Below, one piece after another: positions 24,317 through 33,592 of a stretch of DNA of 39,059 nucleotides. Numbering within the stretch: position 1 is the first letter of the stretch; each line of letters starts with the position of its first letter. Under the pieces are notes generated by a model. That model had not been told where the DNA came from. It made no database searches and saw only the letters and a program-made list of their open reading frames with translations. The position numbers and the translations under genes are program-made. Source of the DNA: Bacteroidota bacterium (GTDB lineage: Bacteria; Bacteroidota; Bacteroidia; Flavobacteriales; Flavobacteriaceae); the NCBI GenBank assembly GCA_029561105.1, contig JAKQJQ010000035.1:1-39059 (forward strand), given 5' to 3'.

Positions 24317-27133
24317 TTATTCCTTCACGAATTTGCCGCTCCATTTTCCGTAATTGGTGTCTAGTGCAACAATGTAAATGCCTTTTTGTAAATAAGTTAC
24401 GTCTATATTTTCGATGCCATTGTAATTGCTGTTGCTGTTTTGCGCTACAACGATCTGACCAAGCGAATTAAGTATTGTGATTTTAGACACATTTACCACT
24501 AGATCTTCTGTAGATTTAATATTTAGTGTATTTCGAGTCGGGTTGGGAAAGAGGACCAATTTACCGCTCGTATCAGGACTGAAATCTTGATTGCTTAGAA
24601 CGTTATTTGTAAGTCTGATTAGACCGAAATCTCTATTAAGCCCAGTATTTGTAGTACAAGCTACAACGATTTTATTGTCGGATTGCAATGCAACGCTGAA
24701 AGCTTCGTCATAGCTGTCAAAAAAAGAGGTTTCAATAATGCCATTGGTGCCAAAATTTGTATCATTACCACCCTCAAAATTAAAACGGCTAACAACTACA
24801 TTATAGGTTTCAGGTGTCGGATTTGCCTGATTCTGCTCCTGTTTGGTTAGGGCAACAACAAATTTACCATCAGGTTGCATGGCTACTGATTGAACAATAT
24901 TATATACGTTATCCATTGACGATGTAGCAACTCCATCTGCACTATAATTTGAATCTAGATTTCCATTTGTATCATAGCAAGCTACCAAAAATTCGGAAGA
25001 GTCAACTTGATTTACCGGGTCATAGCCAGTAGTGTTACCGGTAACATAAATTTTCCCATCGTTTCTTAAGAAAATCCCATTTGCAAAACAACTGTTTTCA
25101 AAAACATTCAAACCATTCACATAAGAAGTATCGATACTTCCATCGCTATGATATCGAATTTTATAAAAACCAATTTTACCTTCCTGATTGGGAACGCAAG
25201 CAACTACTACAATTTTATCGTCTGATTGCAGTGTCGAATATATAGATCCATTTATAAACCCATCAAGATTGACCAATAAGTTATTTTGGAAAGTTGCATC
25301 TAAGGAACCATCATTATTTAACCTTTTTAAATTTAGGAGTGGATTATCTTGTGCGTCAAAAACTTGTGAAGCAATAATGATTTTTCCGTCAGATAAGGGA
25401 AGTATAGCAGTTAAATAGCCCAGCATTGTTTTACCATTGTCACCGAAGGTCGTATCAAGACTACCGTCGTTATTGTATCTGATTAGAAAATATTCGTAAA
25501 AGGAATTTCCAATAGTTATCGTTTCACAGGAAACTAAAATTTTACCATCTTGCTGTAATGCTGCATTTTTAATTATACAGTAATCTTGTCCTAAATCACT
25601 TGCTACTTTACCATCAGTGCCAAATGTAGTGTCTAAGCTACCATCGGTATTCGTTCTGGACATTACAATGATTTCTTTTGCAAGCGTGCTCATTGTAACT
25701 GTTTTTCTAGTACCTATTGTTATGGTCTTATCATTAGGTTGAATTAGTAGTTTTGCACATAAATCATTAGAGGAATCGAATTTTGATGCGATGATGCCAT
25801 CGTTGTCAAACGAGATATCAGGGACACCGTTTTCTAAATAACGCACTACATTAAATTCATTTCCGAGAAAAGGCGTAAAGGCATAAGAATGTCCGACTAC
25901 AATGATTTTTTGATCCGGTTGCAATGCAATACCCAAAGCCGTATTAACATCTTGGATCAATAATTCGGATTTCCCATTATTGCCAAATGAAGTGTCATCA
26001 CTACCAGAAGCATTGTATTTTCTTACTACAAATTCAAAACTATTTCCAGTTTCAGTGGTGACTAAAAATTTACCATCGGGTTGTTGTATAATTGTGTTGA
26101 AATTAATATATGTTCCAGAAGCATCATCAAATGGGTTGTTTACTATTCCATCATCGTCAAAGCTGGTATCTAAGCTGCCGTTTGTATTGTATCTTGCAAT
26201 CGAGAAAAAATATTCTTGAGGAAACATTGAAGTATATGAACCTCCAGCCACTATAATTTTTCCATCAGCTTGCACGCTAAGGTATTTTACATAACTTTTT
26301 AATCCAATTCCCAGAGAGGTAATCACTTTTCCATCACCATCAAAAGTGGTATCTAAATCCCCATTTGTAGTGTATCTGGCGATCGCAAATTTATCGTTAT
26401 AACTATTTCCTGCAACAATAACTTTTCCATCTGGTTGTAAAGTAATTGCAAAAGCGGCATTGTAACCAAAGCCAAAATCGGTAGTAATAGTGCCGTTTGT
26501 GCCAAAAGTATTATCTAATGTTCCGTCTTGATTATAACGTTCGGCCCTGAAATAAGAGGAATCGACTTGTCCAAAAGAATTATAATGATCTTGTTTATAC
26601 GCTGTAATTATTTTAGAATCGGGTTGAATTGCAAATGATGAAAACACGGTCGTGAAAATTAGTGTACCATTATTTCCAAAGCTTGTATCTACACTTCCAT
26701 TGGTGTTGAATCTAACAAAAAAAAGCGATGCAGCTCCTCCAATTAAAGCTAAAATCTTTCCATCTGGTTGTAATACGAGTTTACTAACACCAGTGTTGAT
26801 CTCGTTTGAGTTATACACTACATTATAATTATAAGAAACGATACCTTCATTTCCAAAAGTACTATCAGTAGTGCCGTCATTATTATATCGTATCAATACA
26901 GCATTATTGGTGTCGGTCCTGTAAAGGTTTTTTGGGTTAGCACTGTAAGCGCTTCCTCCAACAATAATTTTACCGTCAGGTTGTGTCACTACTGCGTTTG
27001 CTTTTGCATTCGTGTCTCCAAAGCCGGTATGTGTTTTACCATTGTTGCCAAAACCATTGTCGAAATCTACAGTTTGTGACCATATAAACGTGGATTTTAA
27101 GAGTATTAATAGTAACGTAACTTTCGTCCTCAT
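24317..27133 (-). CDS. Delta-60 repeat protein with T9SS sorting domain
   Basis: A 938-residue secreted protein. A signal peptide (about 1-19, ending FIWSQ) is followed by roughly fourteen tandem units of about 50-60 residues. Each has the delta-60 pattern LQPDGKI(I/L) ... RYNxDGSLDTTFGxNGK. These form a beta-propeller or related solenoid. The last 75 or so residues are a T9SS type A sorting domain (LVLFPNPTRNTLNIK, ILNSLGQIVVAQN, YLQKGIYIVAL). The protein is therefore expected outside the outer membrane. No catalytic domain is seen and the ligand is unknown. It lies downstream of another T9SS cargo on the same strand, with a strong terminator between them. Confidence 0.92.
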   Translation of the reverse strand: MRTKVTLLLILLKSTFIWSQTVDFDNGFGNNGKTHTGFGDTNAKANAVVTQPDGKIIVGGSAYSANPKNLYRTDTNNAVLIRYNNDGTTDSTFGNEGIVSYNYNVVYNSNEINTGVSKLVLQPDGKILALIGGAASLFFVRFNTNGSVDTSFGNNGTLIFTTVFSSFAIQPDSKIITAYKQDHYNSFGQVDSSYFRAERYNQDGTLDNTFGTNGTITTDFGFGYNAAFAITLQPDGKVIVAGNSYNDKFAIARYTTNGDLDTTFDGDGKVITSLGIGLKSYVKYLSVQADGKIIVAGGSYTSMFPQEYFFSIARYNTNGSLDTSFDDDGIVNNPFDDASGTYINFNTIIQQPDGKFLVTTETGNSFEFVVRKYNASGSDDTSFGNNGKSELLIQDVNTALGIALQPDQKIIVVGHSYAFTPFLGNEFNVVRYLENGVPDISFDNDGIIASKFDSSNDLCAKLLIQPNDKTITIGTRKTVTMSTLAKEIIVMSRTNTDGSLDTTFGTDGKVASDLGQDYCIIKNAALQQDGKILVSCETITIGNSFYEYFLIRYNNDGSLDTTFGDNGKTMLGYLTAILPLSDGKIIIASQVFDAQDNPLLNLKRLNNDGSLDATFQNNLLVNLDGFINGSIYSTLQSDDKIVVVACVPNQEGKIGFYKIRYHSDGSIDTSYVNGLNVFENSCFANGIFLRNDGKIYVTGNTTGYDPVNQVDSSEFLVACYDTNGNLDSNYSADGVATSSMDNVYNIVQSVAMQPDGKFVVALTKQEQNQANPTPETYNVVVSRFNFEGGNDTNFGTNGIIETSFFDSYDEAFSVALQSDNKIVVACTTNTGLNRDFGLIRLTNNVLSNQDFSPDTSGKLVLFPNPTRNTLNIKSTEDLVVNVSKITILNSLGQIVVAQNSNSNYNGIENIDVTYLQKGIYIVALDTNYGKWSGKFVKE

Positions 27134-27178
27134 GATAGTATTTTAAGTTTGATTGCGTTCGATTTGATTGACATGATT

Positions 27179-27220
27179 TCAAAAAAAAACCTTTGTCAAA
27201 GTTTATGGCTTTGACAAAGG
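27179..27220 (-). terminator. Intrinsic terminator of the 800-residue T9SS cargo gene
   Basis: On the minus strand CCTTTGTCAAAG (27220-27209) pairs with CTTTGACAAAGG (27201-27190), loop of 7 nt, followed by a long T-run (27189-27179). It separates the two T9SS cargo genes. Confidence 0.92.
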
Positions 27221-27236
27221 TGGTATTAATTACAAT

Positions 27237-29639
27237 TTATTTAATAATTATTTGTCTTGTTTCTTGTTTTCCGTCCACGCGTAAAACAACAAAATAGGTT
27301 CCTTCTTTCAATCCTCCCTTTTCAATTTTGTTATCTCCTTTTTGTAAAGAATAGGTTTGAATCCGGTTGCCAGAAAAATCTGTTAATACGGCATTGGCAC
27401 TTATTTCGAAATCAGTAACCTTAATAACAAAATTTCCACTATTTGGATTAGGGCTTATAGTAACATTTTTAATGACATCATCATTCACATTGTTACCGGT
27501 TGCCTGACGTTGTGTATAAGTACCGATTGATGTAGCACAAACTTGAGCGCCTCCAACCAAAGTTGCACAAACAGCTGTTACAGTGGTTCCTGAACCTGAA
27601 AGTGTTAAAATATTATTTACACCTTGAGGTATTCCTAAACCAACATTTGCCGGACTGTTAGAAACTGTAACTGTGCCTGATGTAGGGAATGGTGCTTGAT
27701 AATTAGTTGTAACACCACCCGCGGTAACTTGCCATGATAATACATTGTTACAAGTAGGATTTACAAGATATTGATCAGGAAAACCAGCCAGGAAATTAGT
27801 TTGCACACCAACGTAGTTTATAACTTTAGTCACAGCAGTGCTATTGCAACTATTGGTGCCAACAGCAGTTACAGACAAAGTAGAACTTGTGCCAGTACCA
27901 TTAAAAATTAAGGTAGGATTAGATGAAGTATTAGACGCGGCTAAAGGGTTTGCGAAACTAACTCCAGCCGGTAATGTCCAGGTGTAAGTTCCTGTTCCAC
28001 CTGGTGGGCTTACACTTACGGTTGTTACTTGATTCGTGGCACTTTTAGTAAGGCACGAAGGAGTTGTAGCATCAAAAGTAGGGGCGGCAGGTTTGATATT
28101 GATCACTTTTGAAATAAAAGTTGTTGCACAATTCGCACTGCTAGACTTTACATTCAATAAAAATGAGCCAGCGGCAGCACCTGTAGTATTCAGGGTTACC
28201 GTTTGTGTATTGCTGTTTTGCAATTGAACTCCCGGAATGGTAATCGGGGTAAGTGGTGCAGCAGTACCCACTGCTGTTAAATACCAAGTTACCCCATTGG
28301 AGTTTGTTGGGGATATAGTATATAAATTACCAGAAGAGGTAGAATCTAAACAGAAAGTTGTAGTGCCATTTCCTGCAACAATGTTCAAAGGCGCGTTAAT
28401 GTTTCGGTCTATTTGATATTTAAAAATAACAGGATCACATGTTCCAGTTATTGTCAATGTCAATTCGCCTGGATTGTTGTTTCCCGCGGTATTAACGGTT
28501 AAAGTAGTTAGGCCGGTAGATGGAGTGTTGGGAACAGGTGTAAATGCGGTTGCAGAACCCGTCACACCATCAACCCAACCTGTATTGGCTGCCGTCCAAG
28601 TATAGACTTGTGGGAGTACAACATTAGGATATACTATGGTAAAAGTTGCCGGTGCTGCTGTAGTTCCTGAAGCCACACAAGTAGGTGGTGGGGTAGTGTA
28701 GGTAGGTGCTACCGGTGCTACAATAAGTGATTTTGAAACACAAGTAGTATGAGTTCCTGTCGGCGTGTTAAGAAAAAACGAGGGTCCGCCATCTACATTG
28801 ACCGTTGTTGGGTTTACCCTTCCGTAACAACATTGTAAAGTTATTGGGGAAACCGTTGGTCCTGTTTTAAAAGTGATCGAGCTACCATCGGCAGAAGTAT
28901 AAAAATCAGGATTGTTATTTTGATAGTAAGCTGCAGGTATTCCGCTCCAATAGTAGCTGTCAAAACCAATGGCGTCATTGGCATTATCACTTACAATTTT
29001 ATCAACGGAGTAAGTGTAAACCGTATTGGGCTTCAAACAAGTAGGGCCCACAATAGCCGGTACAGTAGAATTTGGTGCTGAATTGACAAACCTTTTACAC
29101 ACATCAAAGTACATAGATTTGCCACAAGTTCCTTCAGCCCAACTTACAGTAACCCTTCCATTACTCCTTGCCCAATCTTTATTGGAAGGCGCAAGATACT
29201 CCGAAGGTCTAAAAGCTTTATTGTAACTCAAAATGGCAGCCGATAATCCGGTAGTAGATTGTACAGCGGCGTTAAAATTTCCAGTTACAGTAATTGGTGT
29301 AGTACTTGGAGGTATAATTACACTTACAGATGATGTTAATACTTTATGAGTAAGATCGCCTTTTAATAACCAGCCAGCAGTTGTTACTCCTGATGGTTGA
29401 TTGAATACAAAGTTCCCGCCTTGGTTGGGCGCATAAGGTGATACCAATTGTTGGTCTGGCATAGACACCAAACCGCCGTGACCTACCTTTCCACCTGCGC
29501 CAACTGTGCCGCCAGTGCCCGGTAATACTACGGTGCAATTAGATGGTACCGTTACGGTCTGCGCAAAACCAAAGTTTACGCTCAATAACACAAAAGCTAC
29601 TGATAGCTGTGTTTTAAAAAAATGTTTAAAATTTTTCAT
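27237..29639 (-). CDS. Large secreted Thr/Ser-rich protein with T9SS sorting domain
   Basis: An 800-residue secreted protein. The signal peptide is about residues 1-26 (ending NFGFAQ). An N-terminal Gly-rich segment (VLPGTGGTVGAGGKVGHGG) is followed by several Ig-/PKD-like beta domains rich in Thr, Ser, Asn and Val. Cysteines recur at domain boundaries (NTVYTYSVDKI, TTFCLDSTSSGNLYTI, SCLTKSATNQVTT). The C-terminal 70 or so residues are a T9SS type A domain (VTISPNPNSGNFVIKV, LTDFSGNRI, LKEGTYFVVL). It is adhesin- or surface-layer-like; no enzyme domain is seen. The gene ends in a strong terminator. A broken small secreted ORF lies upstream on the same strand. Confidence 0.88.
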   Translation of the reverse strand: MKNFKHFFKTQLSVAFVLLSVNFGFAQTVTVPSNCTVVLPGTGGTVGAGGKVGHGGLVSMPDQQLVSPYAPNQGGNFVFNQPSGVTTAGWLLKGDLTHKVLTSSVSVIIPPSTTPITVTGNFNAAVQSTTGLSAAILSYNKAFRPSEYLAPSNKDWARSNGRVTVSWAEGTCGKSMYFDVCKRFVNSAPNSTVPAIVGPTCLKPNTVYTYSVDKIVSDNANDAIGFDSYYWSGIPAAYYQNNNPDFYTSADGSSITFKTGPTVSPITLQCCYGRVNPTTVNVDGGPSFFLNTPTGTHTTCVSKSLIVAPVAPTYTTPPPTCVASGTTAAPATFTIVYPNVVLPQVYTWTAANTGWVDGVTGSATAFTPVPNTPSTGLTTLTVNTAGNNNPGELTLTITGTCDPVIFKYQIDRNINAPLNIVAGNGTTTFCLDSTSSGNLYTISPTNSNGVTWYLTAVGTAAPLTPITIPGVQLQNSNTQTVTLNTTGAAAGSFLLNVKSSSANCATTFISKVINIKPAAPTFDATTPSCLTKSATNQVTTVSVSPPGGTGTYTWTLPAGVSFANPLAASNTSSNPTLIFNGTGTSSTLSVTAVGTNSCNSTAVTKVINYVGVQTNFLAGFPDQYLVNPTCNNVLSWQVTAGGVTTNYQAPFPTSGTVTVSNSPANVGLGIPQGVNNILTLSGSGTTVTAVCATLVGGAQVCATSIGTYTQRQATGNNVNDDVIKNVTISPNPNSGNFVIKVTDFEISANAVLTDFSGNRIQTYSLQKGDNKIEKGGLKEGTYFVVLRVDGKQETRQIIIK

Positions 29640-29816
29640 AAGATAATAATTGAAATAATTTGTAATTGGGTTTTAGCAGCTGGTCTTTGATATTAGCGTG
29701 GATGAGGAGCAGCACATTCCCACGAAACCTTTCTTGAGCCTTGCCCATAGAAAATTGCTTTTGTTTTGGGTTGTTTTCATGCTTTGGATTCAGGTTCAAT
29801 TAACGACGGGTAATTT
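29640..29816 (-). other. Spacer with a possible 35-codon Ser/Thr/Cys-rich mini-ORF
   Basis: Between the broken small ORF and the 800-residue gene there is one open frame on the minus strand from the ATG at 29780 to the TAA at 29673. It would encode 35 residues ending GFVGMCCSSSTLISKTSC. No RBS, terminator or modification enzyme supports it, so it is recorded only as a possibility. Nothing else is recognised here. Confidence 0.25.
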
Positions 29817-29998
29817 CTAGAAGGTTTCGGCTTTAGCAATTGTCGCAGTCAAAGCTGGGCCGCTATTTCCTTTTGGGGTGGTAGTGGTGCCTCCAATGTC
29901 GGTAGAAGGCGTAGTGGTTGGCCCTCCGATATCGGAAATGTTAAGGATTGAAAAAACAAGAAGTGCAGCAAACAATGGAGTGAAGATTTTTTTTTCAT
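29817..29998 (-). pseudogene. Small secreted-protein ORF broken at an A9 tract
   Basis: On the minus strand ATG (29998) is followed by nine A residues. The frame set by the ATG gives an unpatterned product. Adding one A (or removing two) after the ATG would give a 60-residue protein (59 with two removed): MKKK, the hydrophobic segment IFTPLFAALLVFSILNI, two copies of a DIGG-x-TTTP motif, and an end at GPALTATIAKAETF and TAG. The frame has no alternative start because an in-frame TAG precedes it. The break may be a sequencing error, a real mutation, transcriptional slippage or phase variation at the homopolymer. No family is recognised. Confidence 0.5.
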
Positions 29999-30057
29999 GA
30001 CACTAGTTTTTAAGAGATTGAAAAGGATTTGTATAAATTTTCCTCTCAAATTTGTCA

Positions 30058-30065
30058 TATATTTG
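30058..30065 (+). promoter_or_regulatory. -7 element of the sensor kinase operon
   Basis: TATATTTG, a consensus TAnnTTTG box, lies 40 nt before the ATG at 30106, in the gap divergent from the small minus-strand ORF. The nearest good TTG is farther upstream than usual. Confidence 0.5.
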
Positions 30066-30105
30066 TGCACCAAACCATACCATAAAACAGTGATGTTTTT
30101 TGCCT

Positions 30106-32012
30106 ATGAGCCTAAAGTCTATTATTGCAATTCTTCTTTTTTTGACTGCAGTAATGCATGCTCAGACCATGTCAAGGCGCATTGAAAAAGACATTGACCG
30201 GTATGCTTCTTATCTGGAAACAAAGCCAGAACTTGCCTTTTATTACATCAATAAAGCCTATCGCAACAGCGTCGACATTGGTAACGATTCCCTGATTGCG
30301 CGGTCGCTTTGCAATTTGGGATATTACTACTACAGCAAGGGAAACCAGGCGCAAGCTAAAGCGCATTATTTCAAGGCAATAACATATGGGCGTAGCGTGC
30401 GCTATGGTAAAATTCTATCCTATAGCTACAACCAATTGGGCATCATTGCGGCGCAAAGCGATCAATTTGACAAGGCACTTAGTTGGTATCTGGCATCCCT
30501 AAAAATGGCCAACTTGCACCATTTGCCCGAAATCAAATCACGAATCCTGCTAAACCTGGGCAACTTATACATGATCCAGGCCGACACGTTAAAAGGGATT
30601 GAGTATTATCAGCAGAATATCGCAAATGCAGAACATCATAAACTCAATAAGGAGCTGGTGCAAGGATACATCACTATGGCGCTTATCTACAGCGCTTCGG
30701 ATGCAGAGAAGACGATTAAATACTATTACGACGCGCTGCGCATTGCACGCGAAGCGAATGACGACGCGACAGCCTTTATAATCCATCTCAATCTCAGCGA
30801 TTTTTATCTTAATAGTCCGATGCAGGGAAGCATGGCAAAAAGCCTCGGACATCTACGTCAGGCCGCAGAAATTCAAAAGCGTTCTAACGATGAGTCGCAA
30901 TTGTTTTTTGTTCATTTCAACCTGGGCGGATACTATCTTACTAAAAAGCAATACGATCTTGCATTAGAATATTACGAAAAGGCGCTGGCCTTATCGCCAA
31001 CGAGCAGTACTTCGAGTCAGAAGCTCAATCTTTACAAATCCATCGCAGCCGCATACGGATATAAAAACGACTATAAAAATGCCTACTCGTATCAGGAAAA
31101 ATACCGCAACCTCATGACAGTATTTTTAATCTCAACAAGAATATAGCTTTCAATGAAATCCAAACAAAGTACGAAGTCGAGAAAAAGAACCTTAGTATTG
31201 ACTTGCTCTCAAAAGAAAAAACTATTGAGCGCACCAAAAGACAAATTGTAATTTCCCTGGGAATTTCACTCATTGTTCCGTTGTTACTGCTCACTTTGTT
31301 TTACCGTAAGAAGAACAAATTGCAAAAGGTCATCAACGAGAAAGAACATGAGCTGTTTGTCCAGGAACGCATCAAACTAGAAAACGAGCAGGAAATTGAG
31401 CGGGTTTTGGGGATGCTCGAAGGACAAGCCATTGAACGTGATCGTATTGCAGGTGAAATACACGATGGTGTCGGCGGAGATTTGGCAGGGATTAAATTGA
31501 ATCTTTCCAAAATCAACGCCTCACTCCACAACGAACAAATTGATGGGGTTATTCAAAGGCTCACCGGGTTGTTTCAGGAATTGCGAAGCATCTCCCACAA
31601 CTTGAGCAGCCATTTTTTGAAAGACAGGGATTTCTATGTCGTGCTCGCCGAGCTGGAGCAAGAATATCGCGCAAGGAATGAATTTGCGTTAGAAATTGTA
31701 GTGTATCCTCGTGAGGCGTTCAAAGAGGTGTCTGAAACATTCAAACACCAACTGTACCGCATCATTCAGGAGTTATTGACCAACGCTTCAAAACACGCCA
31801 AAGCCCAAAAAGTAGGTCTGAACATAACGCGCCATGACGATTTCTTTAATATTATCGTAGAAGACGACAGCATTGGGTTTGGCCAGATCCAACATTCGGG
31901 CATCGGACTTAAGAACATCCGCGACCGCATCAAATCATTGCAAGGCACGATTTCTATAGAGTCGCAACCCAACAACGGAAGTTTTATAACAATTGATATT
32001 CCATGCAAGTAA
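30106..32012 (+). pseudogene. TPR-containing sensor histidine kinase, broken by a one-base frameshift
   Basis: The first frame (30106-31146) encodes a signal/anchor (IIAILLFLTAVMHAQ) and about 325 residues of TPR repeats, then stops at TAG 31144. The second frame, open from about 31113 to 32012, continues the same protein: HDSIFNLNKNIAFNEIQ, a coiled region, one membrane segment (IVISLGISLIVPLLLL), a HisKA_3 box IAGEIHDGVGGDL with the phosphoacceptor His, an N-box (ELLTNASKHAKA), and a GIGLKNIRDRI G-box. One extra base after 31112 would join them as NLHDSIF. The total is about 635 residues, typical of flavobacterial NarL-type TPR kinases. The start is the ATG at 30106; a TTG two codons upstream is less likely. 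The response regulator begins 1 bp downstream. It may be a genuine frameshift or an assembly error. Confidence 0.85.
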
Positions 32013-32013
32013 T

Positions 32014-32613
32014 ATGATTAGTATTGGTATTGTTGATGACCATAAGATGTTTTTAGACGGATTGATTTCGGTACTTTCCAATGAACCCGATTTTGAGATC
32101 ATGTTTGCAGAACACAAAGCCAAAAATGCGCTACTGAAAATCAAAGAAGGACAACCAGATATTGTTATCACCGATATTTCTATGCCCGAGATGAATGGCA
32201 TAGAATTCATCAAAATCCTCAAAAAAGATTTTCCCGAAGTCAAGATTCTCGTGGTAAGTATGTTTGATAACATGCAATCACTCAAGGATATCAACGGTTT
32301 TCTACTCAAAGAAACAGACAAGAGACGACTCATTGATGCCATTTCGGGCATTGTTTTGCGCAATGAATCTCATTTTAACGGAGCGGCAAGCAGTCAGAGT
32401 GTTTTAGAATTCAACAAGTCAATCCTTAGTAAAAGGGAAAAGGAAATCATCGAACTGATTGCCAAAGAATACACCACCGACGAAATCGCGTTGCGTTTGG
32501 CTGTTAGTAAAAACACCATCGAGACCCATCGAAAGAACATATTTTTCAAGCTGCGCGTTAAAAATATCGCCGGATTGATCCATAAGGCCGTCCATTTGGG
32601 CGTAATCAAATAA
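32014..32613 (+). CDS. NarL/LuxR-family response regulator
   Basis: A 199-residue DNA-binding regulator, partner of the upstream kinase. The start at 32014 follows the kinase stop by 1 bp and begins with the receiver strand [12 protein letters not shown]. The receiver has acidic residues D8/D9 and phosphoacceptor D54 ([13 protein letters not shown]), with the conserved lysine in GFLLKET. The segment between the fourth beta strand (ILVVSM) and GFLLK is about five residues shorter than in typical NarL receivers. The C-terminal LuxR HTH (about 137-197) reads [34 protein letters not shown], then the recognition-helix end FFKLRVKN. The target genes are unknown. Confidence 0.92.
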   Translation: MISIGIVDDHKMFLDGLISVLSNEPDFEIMFAEHKAKNALLKIKEGQPDIVITDISMPEMNGIEFIKILKKDFPEVKILVVSMFDNMQSLKDINGFLLKETDKRRLIDAISGIVLRNESHFNGAASSQSVLEFNKSILSKREKEIIELIAKEYTTDEIALRLAVSKNTIETHRKNIFFKLRVKNIAGLIHKAVHLGVIK

Positions 32614-32644
32614 CGATAGTGCAAAATCATTTGGGCAAATTCGA

Positions 32645-32652
32645 TACCTTTG
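32645..32652 (+). promoter_or_regulatory. -7 element of the recombinase gene
   Basis: TACCTTTG fits TAnnTTTG and ends 17 nt before the ATG at 32670. It supports that start over a longer open frame from 32619. No -33 TTG is seen at the usual distance. Confidence 0.45.
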
Positions 32653-32669
32653 GAGTTCACAGCTTTCTT

Positions 32670-33560
32670 ATGCAAGACAATGTAGCGGCATTCCGGGATT
32701 ATTTGAGCCTCGAGAAAAATTACTCGGCACACACTGTTCAGGCGTATCTGGACGATGTCTGTTTTTTTTCGGCTTATCTTCTGGCAGAATTCGATACCGA
32801 TGATTTGACGGCGGTGAATTACAGCCAAATCAGGAGTTGGATTGTTTCATTGGTAGATGCGGGAATCGCTAACACTTCTGTCAACCGCAAAATATCTTCG
32901 CTGAAATCGTTTTACAAGTTTTTGCTCAAGGCCAAACAAATAGCCGCGAGTCCTTTGCTCAAGCACAAGGCTTTGAAGACGCCCAAGAAAATCCAGGTTC
33001 CGTTTTCTGAGAAGGAACTTGATGCGGTGTTGCATCAAATTCATTACCCCGATGGCTTTGACGGACTGCGCGACAAGTTGGTGATTGACTTGTTTTACAC
33101 TACGGGTATCAGGCGAACAGAACTCATTCATCTCAAGGTAGCCGATGTTTCGGATAACGCCATCAAAGTACTTGGCAAGCGCAACAAAGAGCGGATTATC
33201 CCGATCTTGCCAATTATTTCACAACAAATAAATACTTATCTTTTAGAAAGGGCTAATATAGAAGTGATTAAAGATGCGGCGTACTTTTTCCTGTCGCAAA
33301 AGGGCGTTAAATTGAATGATTCGTTTGTGTATCGTTTAATAAATAACTACTTTAGTAACGTCTCAGAGAAGGTGAAAAAGAGTCCGCACATCTTAAGGCA
33401 TACTTTTGCAACACACCTTTTAAATAATGGGGCAGATATCAATTCCGTTAAGGAATTATTGGGGCATTCGAGTTTGGCATCGACACAGGTTTATACGCAC
33501 AGTAGCCTGGCAGAACTTAAAAAGGTTTATGGGAATGCGCATCCGAGAAGCCGACAATGA
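32670..33560 (+). CDS. xerC: Tyrosine recombinase, XerC type
   Basis: A 296-residue site-specific recombinase of the XerC/XerD type, expected to resolve chromosome dimers at dif. The N-terminal core-binding SAM-like domain (about 1-90; [16 protein letters not shown]) precedes a catalytic domain with the full set R148 (TTGIRRTE), K170 (VLGKRNKE), H240 and R243 (HILRHTF), H266 (LLGHSS) and the nucleophile Y275 (TQVYTH). The length is that of a housekeeping Xer, not a mobile-element integrase, and no attachment sites or phage genes are near. The position next to the hibernation factor and the tRNA/tuf cluster looks like a stable chromosomal location. XerC against XerD is not settled by sequence reading alone. 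Confidence 0.85.
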   Translation: MQDNVAAFRDYLSLEKNYSAHTVQAYLDDVCFFSAYLLAEFDTDDLTAVNYSQIRSWIVSLVDAGIANTSVNRKISSLKSFYKFLLKAKQIAASPLLKHKALKTPKKIQVPFSEKELDAVLHQIHYPDGFDGLRDKLVIDLFYTTGIRRTELIHLKVADVSDNAIKVLGKRNKERIIPILPIISQQINTYLLERANIEVIKDAAYFFLSQKGVKLNDSFVYRLINNYFSNVSEKVKKSPHILRHTFATHLLNNGADINSVKELLGHSSLASTQVYTHSSLAELKKVYGNAHPRSRQ

Positions 33561-33592
33561 TTCACTTTGTTCAACCATTTAAAAATTAAATT

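Noticed and set aside
30100..30108. TTG start two codons upstream for the kinase
   Set aside because: The ATG at 30106 gives a normal signal/anchor sequence and is the commoner start.
32670..33560. Integrase of a mobile element or prophage
   Set aside because: Housekeeping Xer length, no att sites, no phage or conjugation genes, and stable-looking core neighbours.
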